The notes below the pieces were generated by a model. The model was not told the DNA's origin. It searched no databases and saw only the letters and a program-made list of their open reading frames with translations. The position numbers and the translations under genes are program-made. From RPQJ01 sp963823535 (GTDB lineage: Bacteria > Pseudomonadota > Gammaproteobacteria > Steroidobacterales > Steroidobacteraceae), in NCBI GenBank assembly GCA_963823535.1, contig CAWGLZ010000004.1, forward strand, positions 62,001 to 126,000: DNA of 64,000 nt. Direction: 5' to 3'. Each line of letters opens with the position of its first letter. Positions within the stretch are counted from its first letter, which is position 1. Shown in pieces: positions 8,376 through 16,615 of the stretch.

Positions 8376-9353
8376 TCAGGCGCGATCGTAGCGCCGGGCA
8401 GCGCTGGTCAGTTCCGCGACGACCGCGCTGCGCAGGGATTCGGGCGCAAGGACCTCGACGTCCGCCCCGTATTTCAGGATATCCATGACGAGTTCCGGCT
8501 CGCGGGAGTAGGGGAACCTGAGCAGGTAGCTGCCGTCGAGCTGCAGCTTGCCGTCCTGCTTGGGGTGCCAGGTCTCGCGACTGACCCATCGGGCGCGCGC
8601 GGGGTTGAACAGCAGGACCGCTTCCTCGGTGTCGTGCCCGGCGAAGATGCCGTAGCCGCTCGCGAAATGGCGCTCCAGGGCCTCATCGCTCACGTCCTTC
8701 GCTTCCTTGTCGAGCACCGTGGCCTGTTCGATGGCGTCCACCGCAAAGGTGCGCAGCGCCTGGCGCTTGTGGCAGAAGGCGTCGAGATACCAGTTGTCCC
8801 GGTAGTGGACGAGGCGCTGCGGCGAGATCTCGCGCTCGAGAACATCGCCCGACTGCCGGCGATTGTGCCGGATCTTCAGTCGCCGGCGCGCGAGCAGGGC
8901 GGTCGACAGGACACGGAAGTGGGCGGGCTCGATGGTGCGCGCCCCCATCGAGAGGACGCGGATGCGCTTCGAGACGTCCGTTGCACTGTGCTCCCCCGAG
9001 GCGAGCAGGTCGTTCAGGCGCTTGCGGAACGGAACGAGCAGTTCCGAGAGGACGCCCGGCTCGAGGCCGGCCAGCAGCCGGTCCATCGTCAGCAGGGCAA
9101 CGAGCTCGTCCGCGGTGAACCAGAGGCCGGGCAGCTGCCAGACCGCTGCATCCTCGACCTTCTCGTCGAAACGGTAAGCCTCGTGCGCGGCGTCATAGAC
9201 GATCGGAGCGTGGAAGCGGTCCCGCAGGTACTCCAGGTCGCGCTTGAAGGTGGCGCGCGAGACCTCGAGCGCCTCGAGGAACTCCTGCGTGCGGACGAAT
9301 CGCCGGGTCCGCAGCAGCTGCTGGATGCGGTAGAACCGCTCGGTACGTTCCAT
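8376..9353 (-). CDS. WYL-domain transcriptional regulator (YafY-like)
   Basis: A protein of 325 residues from ATG 9353. The N-terminus is a winged helix, with TQEFLEALEVSRATFKRDLE as the recognition region of the HTH_11/DeoR-like type. The middle and C-terminal parts match the WYL module (ISPQRLVHYRDNWYLDAFCH) and the WCX extension. WYL proteins bind nucleic-acid or nucleotide ligands and act as transcription regulators. The reading frame stays open far upstream of 9353, but that extension overlaps other genes and lacks family similarity, so ATG 9353 is preferred. The target genes are not evident from the context. Confidence 0.85.
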   Translation of the reverse strand: MERTERFYRIQQLLRTRRFVRTQEFLEALEVSRATFKRDLEYLRDRFHAPIVYDAAHEAYRFDEKVEDAAVWQLPGLWFTADELVALLTMDRLLAGLEPGVLSELLVPFRKRLNDLLASGEHSATDVSKRIRVLSMGARTIEPAHFRVLSTALLARRRLKIRHNRRQSGDVLEREISPQRLVHYRDNWYLDAFCHKRQALRTFAVDAIEQATVLDKEAKDVSDEALERHFASGYGIFAGHDTEEAVLLFNPARARWVSRETWHPKQDGKLQLDGSYLLRFPYSREPELVMDILKYGADVEVLAPESLRSAVVAELTSAARRYDRA

Positions 9354-9397
9354 GTCTGTCCCCGCGGGGCGCGGCGGTCTCCGCTGCTCGGCACGCC

Positions 9398-9526
9398 TCA
9401 GGCGGACGGCGGCGGTGGCGGAGTCTCTTCCTTCTTCTGCTGGCGACGCTGCTGCTTCGCCTCGCGCTTCTTCCGCGCGGCTTCCTCGCGCTGTTTCTTC
9501 TGGTGTGAGTAATTGGGCTTGGCCAT
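9398..9526 (-). CDS. Very short Lys/Arg/Gln-rich basic protein
   Basis: A 42-residue protein from ATG 9526, with a GGAGAGTTC ribosome binding site. The sequence starts MAKPNYSHQKKQREEAARKK, continues with more charged helix (KREAKQQRRQQKKEE) and ends in a run of five prolines. It has no cysteines or hydrophobic core, so it is probably disordered or a single charged helix. It lies upstream of the WYL gene on the same strand, 44 bases away. Similar tiny basic proteins are common in gammaproteobacteria, with no known function. Confidence 0.6.
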   Translation of the reverse strand: MAKPNYSHQKKQREEAARKKREAKQQRRQQKKEETPPPPPSA

Positions 9527-9674
9527 GAACTCTCCGGTGGAGTGGGGGGAGGGCGCAGAGTAACGGGTCGGACGGCATCGGGGAACCGCTGGGGCGTAAT
9601 TCATGCGTCGCCCTGGGGTATCCTGATGATCCAGGAAGGTATGTCACGCCATGGCTGGCGGGAGGTGAGCGCCG

Positions 9675-10610
9675 ATGTTCAAGGCAGAACCGGCCGTCCT
9701 TCGGACGATGTTGAGCCAGCTCGAACAGGCCATCCAGGACAATGAGGCCTGGCACGGTGGCGTCCTGAGGTCGCTCGTCTGCGGGATGCCCGGCGACCCG
9801 GTCGAGTTCGGGCCAGACGCTCACGAGCATTGTGGCTTCGGGCGCTGGTGCCGGGAGCGGGCCCCGGACGAACTGCGCACACAGCCGACGTTTGCGGCCA
9901 TCGAACAGGAACACGAGCGACTGCACTGGCTCGCGCGCCGGATGCTGCAGCTCTCTCAGGCGCGGCAACCCATCGAAAGCGGCGACTTCGACGAGTTCGC
10001 GGCGAGCGCCGCGCGCCTGCGGACGGAACTCCAGGCGCTGCGCCACGAAATACAGGGCGCCTTGCGTAGTACGGATGCCCTGACCGGCGCCTACGGTCGC
10101 GTGGAGATGCTGCCCGAACTGCGCGAGTGGCGGGAACTGGCGCGGCGGGACGTGCAGCCCTGCTGCCTCGCATTCGTGGACATCGATCATCTCAAGCGGA
10201 TCAACGACCAGCACGGCCACGCGGTAGGGGACGGCGTGCTCATGGAAGCCGTCGAGTTCCTGACCGGCCACCTGCGGCCCTACGACAAGGTCTTCCGTTA
10301 CGGCGGGGACGAGTTCCTGGTGTCGCTGCCGGGCGTCGATCTCGAGACCGCCCAGCGGATCATGGAGCGCGTCCGGGACGGACTCGCGCGCACGCCGCTG
10401 GCCGAGGCCGAGGATGGCACGCCGATCCGGACGACGGTATCCTTCGGTCTCGCGATGCTGGATCCGGAGGCGAGCGTCGAGGAATCGATCGACCGGGCGG
10501 ACAAGGCCTTGCTCGTGGCGAAGGCCGCCGGCCGCAACCGGGTCATCGCCTGGGATCCCGGCATTACGACTGCGACGATCCTGCAGACCGCCATGGACAG
10601 CGACGCCTAG
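9675..10610 (+). CDS. dgcZ: Zinc-sensing diguanylate cyclase (CZB-GGDEF, DgcZ-like)
   Basis: A protein of 311 residues. Residues 1-125 form a CZB domain whose zinc ligands H27, C53, H80 and H84 fall almost exactly where E. coli DgcZ has H22, C52, H79 and H83. Residues 130-300 form a GGDEF domain with the active-site signature GGDEF at 210-214. An RxxD inhibitory site, RPYD (201-204), lies five residues before it, so product inhibition by c-di-GMP is expected. The enzyme makes c-di-GMP from two GTP, and zinc binding should repress it. ATG 9675 follows GGAGGTGAGC. A small secreted protein gene follows 10 bases downstream. Confidence 0.9.
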   Translation: MFKAEPAVLRTMLSQLEQAIQDNEAWHGGVLRSLVCGMPGDPVEFGPDAHEHCGFGRWCRERAPDELRTQPTFAAIEQEHERLHWLARRMLQLSQARQPIESGDFDEFAASAARLRTELQALRHEIQGALRSTDALTGAYGRVEMLPELREWRELARRDVQPCCLAFVDIDHLKRINDQHGHAVGDGVLMEAVEFLTGHLRPYDKVFRYGGDEFLVSLPGVDLETAQRIMERVRDGLARTPLAEAEDGTPIRTTVSFGLAMLDPEASVEESIDRADKALLVAKAAGRNRVIAWDPGITTATILQTAMDSDA

Positions 10611-10620
10611 GAGTACACCA

Positions 10621-10935
10621 ATGAAGTTGCCCCGACGATTGAGGATGAAGGCACCCGGCCGTCCCTTGATTCTGCTGGCCCTCGGCCTCGCATCCGCCGC
10701 GGCGCTGGCGGACGAGGGAATGCGCTGCGGCAGCAGGATCATCGAGATTGGCGCGACGCAGGCCGAGGTGCTCGCCCAATGCGGCGAACCAACCGCGCGA
10801 TCGGTGGATGTCCAGGACGTGCACAGCGGTAACCGTGTCGTCGGCACGACGGAGGTCCATCGCTGGACGTACGAGTCCTACAGCGCGAAGCGCGTGCTCG
10901 TGTTCGACCAGGACAGGCTGCGTTCGATCGAGTGA
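10621..10935 (+). CDS. DUF2845 domain-containing secreted protein
   Basis: A protein of 104 residues with an N-terminal signal peptide ending around ALADEGMRC. The remainder matches the DUF2845 pattern: MRCGSRIIEIGATQAEVLAQ, then CGEP, a tryptophan-containing HRWTYESYS and a terminal VLVFDQDRLRSIE. The fold is probably a small periplasmic beta-rich domain with the two cysteines paired. It starts 10 bases after the diguanylate cyclase and is probably in the same operon. The function of DUF2845 is not known. Confidence 0.8.
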   Translation: MKLPRRLRMKAPGRPLILLALGLASAAALADEGMRCGSRIIEIGATQAEVLAQCGEPTARSVDVQDVHSGNRVVGTTEVHRWTYESYSAKRVLVFDQDRLRSIE

Positions 10936-10960
10936 GTTGCCGGACCGCGGCCGCCTGGAA

Positions 10961-11953
10961 CTAGTCCCACGCCTGGCGGGTGGCTGCTTCTACGAGTTGG
11001 AACACCCGCCCGTCGTCCGCGGTCCGCGTTCGCCCGAGCAGGCCCGTCGTCCATCTTGCGGGCAGCGCCCCGACGCCGTGCAGGGCCCCGACGGCCGCCC
11101 CCGCAATCGCGGCGATCGTGTCGTTGTCCTGCGTGTCGTTCACGGCGCGGACGATGGCTTCCTCCGGCTCCTGCGCATGGCGAAACAGGATCCACAGCAG
11201 GCTCGGCACGGACTCGAGCAGGTAGGCACCGGAGCCCCAGGCGTCGCAGGCCTCGCGCGCGGTCCAGCCATGTTGCGTGGCCTCGTCGATCACGAACTCG
11301 AGATAATCGGGGAAGGGTCCCTCCCAGTCCGAGTAGCGTCCCGCACGCGGACGGTACGGCTGGTCGGTGCAGACCTGGCGCACGGTCGCCAGGAAGGTGT
11401 CGACGATCCACTCGGGCGCGGGCGGCTCCGGCAGGCGCAGCAGGCGCGCAAGGAGGTCGGTGAACGCGACGCAGGCGGCCACCGAGCTGGCGTCCCGGTG
11501 GGTGACGATGGATGCCAGTGCGGCGTCGAGCCAGAGGGCGGCGCTGGTGCCCTGCGGATGCAACAGGACGACCGGCGCAATGCGCATCAGTGCACCGTTG
11601 CCGGCGCTCTCGGCCCCGCAGCGGTACCACGGCGACATGCCGCTTTCCCGGTTGTTCAGGAACCGCTGCATCGACTCGCCAACTCCGACGATCGGGCGCG
11701 AGGCAAAGCGAGCAGAGAGGTCCTCTGGATCGAGTGCGCCGCGCTCGAGCAGGCTCTCGAGCGTCCAGAAGGCGAGTTGGCTGTCGTCCGAGGGCAAACC
11801 GACGCGACTGTTTCCGGCGAGGTGGTTCGGGAGGTAGTCACGGATCTCGCCATGACGGGCCGCGCGGTCCGTCGCCGCCAGGCCTTCGCTCGTGTTGCCG
11901 AGCGCGTCGCCGATCGCGAGACCCAGCAGCATGCCGCGGATTCGATCGGGCAT
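10961..11953 (-). CDS. ADP-ribosylglycohydrolase family protein
   Basis: A protein of 330 residues from ATG 11953, with the start set so that MPDRIRGMLLGLAIGDALGN is the N-terminus, as is normal for this family. Magnesium-binding and catalytic blocks are visible: GLPSDDSQLAFWTLESLL near the N-terminus, AGNGALMRIAPV in the middle and VNDTQDNDTIAAIAGAAVGA near the C-terminus. Such enzymes remove ADP-ribose from proteins or nucleotides (DraG/ARH type). The frame is open further upstream, but the extra sequence lacks similarity. It is convergent with the DUF2845 gene. The specific substrate is unknown. Confidence 0.85.
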   Translation of the reverse strand: MPDRIRGMLLGLAIGDALGNTSEGLAATDRAARHGEIRDYLPNHLAGNSRVGLPSDDSQLAFWTLESLLERGALDPEDLSARFASRPIVGVGESMQRFLNNRESGMSPWYRCGAESAGNGALMRIAPVVLLHPQGTSAALWLDAALASIVTHRDASSVAACVAFTDLLARLLRLPEPPAPEWIVDTFLATVRQVCTDQPYRPRAGRYSDWEGPFPDYLEFVIDEATQHGWTAREACDAWGSGAYLLESVPSLLWILFRHAQEPEEAIVRAVNDTQDNDTIAAIAGAAVGALHGVGALPARWTTGLLGRTRTADDGRVFQLVEAATRQAWD

Positions 11954-12172
11954 CGCCAGGCCCGTGACGCATGCGCCCGGACCCTGCAGCAGCGCGGACC
12001 GGGCCGGAAGGAAGCCCTCGGAGATCACGCGGGCGGCGAGGGGAAGGTTGCTGGTCACGGTGGGATAGAATGACAGGCAGGCTCTGGCAGATAGTCTGGC
12101 ACAGCCTCGCTGCCGTCCGCTGTTGAACGCAGCATCGGGCGGACCGATCATCCCCGACCGAGGAAGCGAGTC

Positions 12173-12556
12173 ATGCGATACGTCGTCATGAGTGACAAGA
12201 CCGTCGAGCAGGCGACGGCGGATCTCGAGGAGGCCGTGCGGCTGAACGGATTCGGGGTGCTGCACCAGTACGACCTCAAGCAGACGCTGGCGAGCAAGGG
12301 CGTGGATCTTCCGCACGAGTGCCGCATCCTCGAGGTCTGCAACCCCCGGCAGGCGGCGCGCGTCCTGGCGAGCGACATGGGGATGAATGTTGCACTCCCG
12401 TGCCGTATCTCCGTCTACGAGGAGGGGGGACGGACCCGGATCGGCATGGCGAGACCGACAGCCCTGCTGGCCAGCCTGTCGGATGCGCCGGAACTCGGTG
12501 CCGTGGCCGAGGAAGTCGAGCAGGCGACGATCCGCATGATCGAGCAGGCGAAATAA
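12173..12556 (+). CDS. DUF302 domain-containing protein
   Basis: A protein of 127 residues, start ATG 12173 after GAGGAAGCGAG. The sequence follows the DUF302 pattern: VEQATADLEEAVRLNGFGVL, then a lysine- and glycine-containing loop, CRILEVCNP, MGMNVALPCRISVYEEGG and a C-terminal helix. DUF302 proteins are small single-domain alpha/beta proteins, often found beside metal or sulfur genes, with no defined reaction. Two cysteines (in CRILEVC) and one in LPCRIS are conserved-looking. It is divergent from the ADP-ribosylglycohydrolase and convergent with the DDAH-like gene. Confidence 0.8.
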   Translation: MRYVVMSDKTVEQATADLEEAVRLNGFGVLHQYDLKQTLASKGVDLPHECRILEVCNPRQAARVLASDMGMNVALPCRISVYEEGGRTRIGMARPTALLASLSDAPELGAVAEEVEQATIRMIEQAK

Positions 12557-12581
12557 CGGGCTACCGGCTCCCGGCGCTGTT

Positions 12582-13385
12582 TCAGTCGCTCCGCAGCAGC
12601 AGGCTGCAGCACGTGACGCCGGCCTCGGCCTTGGCCAGTTCAGTCATTTCCACGGTCACTACCCGCAGGCCTTCTGCCTCGAGCCGGGCGCGGGTTCGCG
12701 GGTGATGGTGCGGGTGCACGACGGATCCGCCCAGGGGCAGCGCGTTGGCCGCATGTGGTTCCGTCGGGTCCACCCGCACGGCGCGATGGCCCGCGAAGAC
12801 ACGGGCGTCGACCCAGTCAGGATTCAGCAGCACGAGTCCGTCCGCGACCTGCGTGACAGCGGACTTGAGGTGCAGGCAGCCGGCGAAGCGGACCGGCGCG
12901 ACCTCGTAGTCGAATGGCGCCAGTGCCGCGGCCAGCTGTCCGACAGCGACGGGATTCGTGCGGGACGAGAGGCCGACGAAGACACGACGACCGGCGACGA
13001 GGACATCGCCGCCATCGAGGGTCGCAGGCGCCTCGAGGCGAATGATCGGGCGCAGCGTGGCCAGGGCTGCTTCGATCGCGGCGGTCTCGGGTCGCCGGGA
13101 AATGGCGCCGGGGCGGGCGACGACCGCCACGTCGTCGAGTACGACGGCCGTGTCCTCGACGAAGACGGCATCCGGAAGCTCAGGTGCAGGCGGCAGGCGT
13201 CGCACCGTTGCGCCGAGCCCTGCCAGCAGTCGCTCGTAGTCCTCGTGCTCGGCGACTGCCCGCGCCACGTCGAGCGGCACGCGCTCGAGATGCGTGAGCT
13301 GGCAATCGGCGAGCGTCGGGCTGACGGCGCGGGTGAATGCGAGGATTCTCCGCTCGCCGATGGGTGCTGGTCCGGTCGTTGCCAC
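12582..13385 (-). CDS. Dimethylarginine dimethylaminohydrolase (DDAH)-like amidinohydrolase
   Basis: A protein of 267 residues from GTG 13385, which follows AAGGGACGA. The guanidino-group-modifying fold is clear. E77-D78 in AVFVEDTAVV, GGDVLVAGRRVFVGLS, H172 in GCLHLKSAVT and a terminal cysteine pair at 259-260 in GVTCCSLLL match substrate-binding and catalytic residues of bacterial DDAH. The reaction would be hydrolysis of methylated arginine to citrulline plus an amine; arginine or another guanidine as substrate cannot be excluded. The frame is open to 13481, but that would overlap the divergent gene. It appears monocistronic. Confidence 0.85.
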   Translation of the reverse strand: MATTGPAPIGERRILAFTRAVSPTLADCQLTHLERVPLDVARAVAEHEDYERLLAGLGATVRRLPPAPELPDAVFVEDTAVVLDDVAVVARPGAISRRPETAAIEAALATLRPIIRLEAPATLDGGDVLVAGRRVFVGLSSRTNPVAVGQLAAALAPFDYEVAPVRFAGCLHLKSAVTQVADGLVLLNPDWVDARVFAGHRAVRVDPTEPHAANALPLGGSVVHPHHHPRTRARLEAEGLRVVTVEMTELAKAEAGVTCCSLLLRSD

Positions 13386-13443
13386 TGGCGTCGTCCCTTG
13401 AATTAATCTCTGCGAATCTACCGTCGGGGGAGGGTGGTTGCGA

Positions 13444-14154
13444 GTGAAGGTACGGGAGAGTGCACGCGGCGTCCTGCGCATCGTGCTGCTGTGGTGGCTG
13501 GCGGCCCTGCCCGCGGCACACGCTGCGCCGGTGGCGGGTACCTATCTGAGCATCGAGGGTATCCCGCCGGAGGCGCCGGTTTCATCGGCTGCAACAGGCG
13601 AGTGGATCCTGTACCTGGACGGCGAGATCGACTCGACGGCGGCCGCGCGACTCGCCGCATTCACCGCAGAGCACGGCATCCGACGCGCTGCCGTCTACTT
13701 CAATTCGCCGGGCGGCAGCCTGGTCGCGGCGATGGCCATCGGGCGCCTGCTGCGGGAGCATGGTTACCGGACGAACGTCGGCAAGCGAACGACGGACCCG
13801 CGCAAGCCGGCCAGCGGCGTCTGCTACAGCGCGTGTCCCTTTGCCTTCGCGGGAGGCCTGCGACGTTCGCTGGAGCCGGGCGCCTTCATCGGCGTCCACC
13901 GGGCCTCCAACCGGGTGCCCGTGCCCGACGAATCCGCATTCCAGCAGGTCGTCTCCGGGCAGGCTACTCAGTACCTGTCGGAAATGGGCGTCAGTCCCGA
14001 TTTGTTGCGTATCATGGAGGGGGTTCCGCCGGATGTGATACGTCGGATCACCCACGCAGAAGCCGTGCAACTCGACCTCGTCACCGACGGGAGGGTGCCT
14101 GCCGGAACCCCGCCCTCGGGCGCAGGTCCAGCCTCCGGAGAGATCAAGCTGTGA
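13444..14154 (+). CDS. Secreted ClpP/crotonase-like protein
   Basis: A protein of about 236 residues from GTG 13444 (TTG 13438 is an in-frame alternative), following GGGGGAGGG. A signal peptide with LLWWLAALPAAHAAP begins it. The rest resembles the ClpP/SppA-like serine protease fold: ILYLDGEIDSTAAAR, AAVYFNSPGGSLVAAMAIGR, and CYSACPFAFAGG, where Ser sits at the usual nucleophile position, then FIGVHRAS, whose His could be the partner. Such periplasmic ClpP-like proteins are widespread and poorly characterised; proteolysis is inferred. Its stop codon overlaps the ATG of the next gene. Confidence 0.75.
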   Translation: MKVRESARGVLRIVLLWWLAALPAAHAAPVAGTYLSIEGIPPEAPVSSAATGEWILYLDGEIDSTAAARLAAFTAEHGIRRAAVYFNSPGGSLVAAMAIGRLLREHGYRTNVGKRTTDPRKPASGVCYSACPFAFAGGLRRSLEPGAFIGVHRASNRVPVPDESAFQQVVSGQATQYLSEMGVSPDLLRIMEGVPPDVIRRITHAEAVQLDLVTDGRVPAGTPPSGAGPASGEIKL

Positions 14155-14363
14155 TGATGAAGTTCCTGCTCTGGTTGCTGCTGCTGGCGGTCTCCTGGCC
14201 GCTCGCGTTGCTCGCGCTCGTACTGTGGCCGCTCGTATGGCTGCTCGTGCTGCCGTTTCGCCTGCTGGGAATCGCCGTCGAGGGAGTGTTTGCGCTGCTG
14301 CGCTCGATCGTGATGCTGCCGGCGCGGCTGCTGGGAGGCCGTCCGCGGGCGCAGGCGTCCTGA
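14154..14363 (+). CDS. Small hydrophobic membrane protein
   Basis: A 69-residue protein beginning at ATG 14154, overlapping the upstream stop in a TGATGATG arrangement, so translation is probably coupled. It is nearly all hydrophobic: FLLWLLLLAVSWPLALLALV and a second half LLVLPFRLLGIAVEGVFALL predict two membrane segments or a re-entrant hairpin. The C-terminus is basic (GRPRAQAS). Its partner is the ClpP-like secreted protein upstream, which suggests membrane-associated quality control, but that is inference only. No family recognised. Confidence 0.7.
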   Translation: MMKFLLWLLLLAVSWPLALLALVLWPLVWLLVLPFRLLGIAVEGVFALLRSIVMLPARLLGGRPRAQAS

Positions 14364-14390
14364 GTCGTACGCCGCACTAGCCGCCGCCAC

Positions 14391-14426
14391 GAAAAAGGCC
14401 GAGCCGGGGATCCCTGGCTCGGCCTT
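14391..14426 (-). terminator. Intrinsic terminator on the minus strand
   Basis: An 11-bp stem pairs 14395-14405 with 14416-14426 around a 10-base loop. Read on the minus strand the stem AAGGCCGAGCC / GGCTCGGCCTT is followed by a run of five T residues at 14396-14392. It is placed to end transcripts coming from the 14695-15000 gene or from the structured RNA just upstream. Confidence 0.75.
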
Positions 14427-14600
14427 GCTGGCTTCGGGGTCCAGGTCTCGCCGCCGATCGAACCAAGTCTTCCATTCGGCCAGTCGAAGCCCTGCCGGCG
14501 CGCGACCCTGCGCGCCGGTTCAGGGGGACGGACCTCCGACAGGAGGAGGATCCAACAGGCTCCGCCCGCCCCGGGGTCCCGGGTCGCCGACCGCCAGCAG
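14426..14600 (-). ncRNA. Candidate structured non-coding RNA, family unknown
   Basis: A 330-base gap between genes holds an RNA-like block on the minus strand. The outer ends pair: TGCTGGC (14599-14593) with GCCAGCA (14432-14426). Inside lie a hairpin CCGGCGCGC / GCGCGCCGG and another GGATCCTCC / GGAGGTCC. The block runs straight into an intrinsic terminator with a T tract. The length of about 175 nt is close to 6S RNA, but I cannot match the 6S consensus, nor tmRNA, SRP RNA or RNase P RNA. It could also be the structured 3' untranslated region of the 14695-15000 gene. Confidence 0.4.
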
Positions 14601-14694
14601 GCATCGACTCTCGGGACTCACTACCTTTTTACCCCGGGAACGTTGCAGATTAAAGACTCGAAGCTACCTAATCGTGTTGCGGAATAGTGCAGCC

Positions 14695-15000
14695 TCACGC
14701 CGCCGCCGGGCGGCTGCCCGAAAAATCGAAAGCGCCAAACGGCGTGGTGTAGGTGCCCGCGATGGCGCCATCCGTCACTGCGCCGGTGAAGGCGAGATTC
14801 ATGCGGCCGACCGGGGTGTCGACGAACGCCGAGAAGGACACGTTGTTGCCCTCCACGGTCAGTCGCTCGAGCGGTGATGGATCACCCTTGCCGGTCAACG
14901 TTCCCTGGCAGGCACCGTCGAGTTCCTGGATGTCGAGCCTTGCGGCCTGGTCGCCCAGCGGTGAATTCAGGGTCAGTGCCCAGGTGCCAATGACGCTCAT
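14695..15000 (-). CDS. Small beta-rich hypothetical protein
   Basis: A protein of 101 residues from ATG 15000 after GGAGATCGAAGC. It has no signal peptide. The pattern of alternating residues and repeated Gly/Thr (TWALTLNSPLGDQAARLDI, GTYTTPFGAFDFSGSRP) suggests a single beta-sandwich or small lipocalin-like barrel. Proteins of this general type occur beside dehydrogenases and amidohydrolases in proteobacteria without a known activity. It is divergent from the peptide transporter and lies just upstream of the candidate structured RNA. Confidence 0.7.
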   Translation of the reverse strand: MSVIGTWALTLNSPLGDQAARLDIQELDGACQGTLTGKGDPSPLERLTVEGNNVSFSAFVDTPVGRMNLAFTGAVTDGAIAGTYTTPFGAFDFSGSRPAAA

Positions 15001-15178
15001 GCTTCGATCTCCGTGCTTGGGGTAGGCGATCCTGGAACTCTAAACAGTCGTTGGTCCGCGTGGCAAATCCCGTGTCGCCACGAATCCACGACACGCGGCG
15101 CAGGCCAGTGTATGGTCGCCATCGACCGCGCCGACGGCGAAGAATGCGGGCCTCGGACCGGGCCCAGGGGGAAATCAA

Positions 15179-16588
15179 TTGCAGAGGCTTGGTACGCCCG
15201 CAACGCGGGACAGGGCGGGCTCTTTCGCGGGGCACCCCAAGGGGCTCTTCTACCTCGCGTTCACGGAGGCGTGGGAGCGCTTCTCGTACTACGGCATGAC
15301 GGCGCTCCTGGTGCTTTACATGGTCAACCAGCTGCTGCTGCCGGGGCACCTGGAAAACATCGTCGGCTTCGGGACATTCCGTGCGGCCATCGAGTCCGTG
15401 GTGGGTCCGCTTTCGACCCAGGCGCTCGCCTCGCAGATCTTCGGGCTCTATACGGGCTTCGTGTACTTCACCCCCTTGCTCGGCGGCCTGGTGGCCGACC
15501 GGTGGATCGGGCAGCGCAACGCGGTGGTGCTCGGGGCGCTCTCGATGAGCGGTGGCCATCTCGCGATGGCCTTCGAGCAGTCCTTCCTGCTGGCCCTGCT
15601 GCTGCTGGTCGTGGGATCCGGTTTCCTCAAGGGCAACATCTCCGCCCAGGTCGGCGCCCTCTATCCGCGTGACGACGAAGCGCGGCGTACCCGCGGCTTC
15701 GCCATCTTCAGCATGGCGATCAACTTCGGCGCGGTGTTCGGCCCGGTCGTGTGCGGCCTGCTCGCGCAGGTGTACGGCTGGCACTACGGATTCGGCGTCG
15801 CTGCCGTCTTCATGCTCGCGGGGCTCGCGACCTATCTGGTCGGCTACCGCCACCTTCCAGCGCGAGTGGAGCGGCGTGCCCGCGAAGGCGGACCGCTCAC
15901 CGCCGCCGACCGACGCGTCCTGCTGGCGCTCGTGGCCGTGATGGTCATCACCATCTTCCAGTCGGTCTCCTACTACCAGCTCGCCAATGTCGCGCCCGTC
16001 TGGATCCAGGCGTCCGTGGCCCTCGACGTCGGCCGCCACAGCATCCCGGTGCCGTGGTACCAGTCGGTCGACCCGCTGTTCAGCATCCTGGGGGTGCCGC
16101 TGCTCTTCTGGATCTGGCGTCTCCAGGCCTCGCGCGACCGCGAGCCCGGCGAGCTGGCGAAGATCGGGACCGGCGCGTGGCTCGCGGCGGCCAGCAACCT
16201 GGTGCTCGTGGCAGCCATCTTCGTGGCCGACGGTGCGCCCATCCACCCCGTCTGGCCTTTCCTGTACTGCGCGGGACTGGGGATCGCCTTCCTCTACTAC
16301 TGGCCGACGCTGCTGGCGCTCGTCTCGCGGACGGCGCCTGCCAGCGTCAACGCGACCATGATGGGCGTGGCCTTCATGAGCCTGTTCGTCTCGAACAATC
16401 TCATCGGCTGGGTGGGCGGTTTCTACGAGAAGATGAGTCCTTCCGGGTTCTGGACTCTGCACGCGGCCATCGCCGCGACCGGCGGGGTCCTCGTGATGCT
16501 GTTCGGGAAGCGTCTGAGCCGGGTGCTCGCGGGCGCCGAGGAACAGCCGCTGCGACCATCGGCGCAGACGCTGGAGGTCGAGCGCTGA
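15179..16588 (+). CDS. POT/PTR-family proton-dependent peptide transporter
   Basis: A protein of 469 residues with about 12 or more membrane segments. The N-terminal ExxER proton-coupling motif is present as EAWERFSYYGM, with the following GxxADRWIGQR loop (LLGGLVADRWIGQR) typical of the family. The middle FSMAINFGAVFGPVVCG segment is also standard. It imports di- and tripeptides, and possibly peptide-like compounds, with protons. The start is taken as TTG 15179 after GGGGGAAATCAA, since no ATG gives a complete first helix. A palindrome separates it from a convergent GST gene. Confidence 0.85.
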   Translation: MQRLGTPATRDRAGSFAGHPKGLFYLAFTEAWERFSYYGMTALLVLYMVNQLLLPGHLENIVGFGTFRAAIESVVGPLSTQALASQIFGLYTGFVYFTPLLGGLVADRWIGQRNAVVLGALSMSGGHLAMAFEQSFLLALLLLVVGSGFLKGNISAQVGALYPRDDEARRTRGFAIFSMAINFGAVFGPVVCGLLAQVYGWHYGFGVAAVFMLAGLATYLVGYRHLPARVERRAREGGPLTAADRRVLLALVAVMVITIFQSVSYYQLANVAPVWIQASVALDVGRHSIPVPWYQSVDPLFSILGVPLLFWIWRLQASRDREPGELAKIGTGAWLAAASNLVLVAAIFVADGAPIHPVWPFLYCAGLGIAFLYYWPTLLALVSRTAPASVNATMMGVAFMSLFVSNNLIGWVGGFYEKMSPSGFWTLHAAIAATGGVLVMLFGKRLSRVLAGAEEQPLRPSAQTLEVER

Positions 16589-16599
16589 CGCGGCGAGAC

Positions 16600-16615
16600 G
16601 CAGCCCGCGGGCTGC
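16600..16615. terminator. Palindrome between convergent genes
   Basis: The perfect palindrome GCAGCCCGCGGGCTGC lies between the transporter stop (16588) and the GST stop (16616). It could act as a bidirectional terminator, though there is no T tract on either strand. Confidence 0.4.

Noticed and set aside
9354..10847. Upstream extension of the WYL regulator frame
   Set aside because: It overlaps the diguanylate cyclase and a small basic protein gene; family similarity begins exactly at ATG 9353.
14426..14600. Known RNA families (6S, tmRNA, SRP, RNase P) for the structured block
   Set aside because: None of their conserved signature stretches could be found by eye, so only an unnamed RNA candidate is reported.
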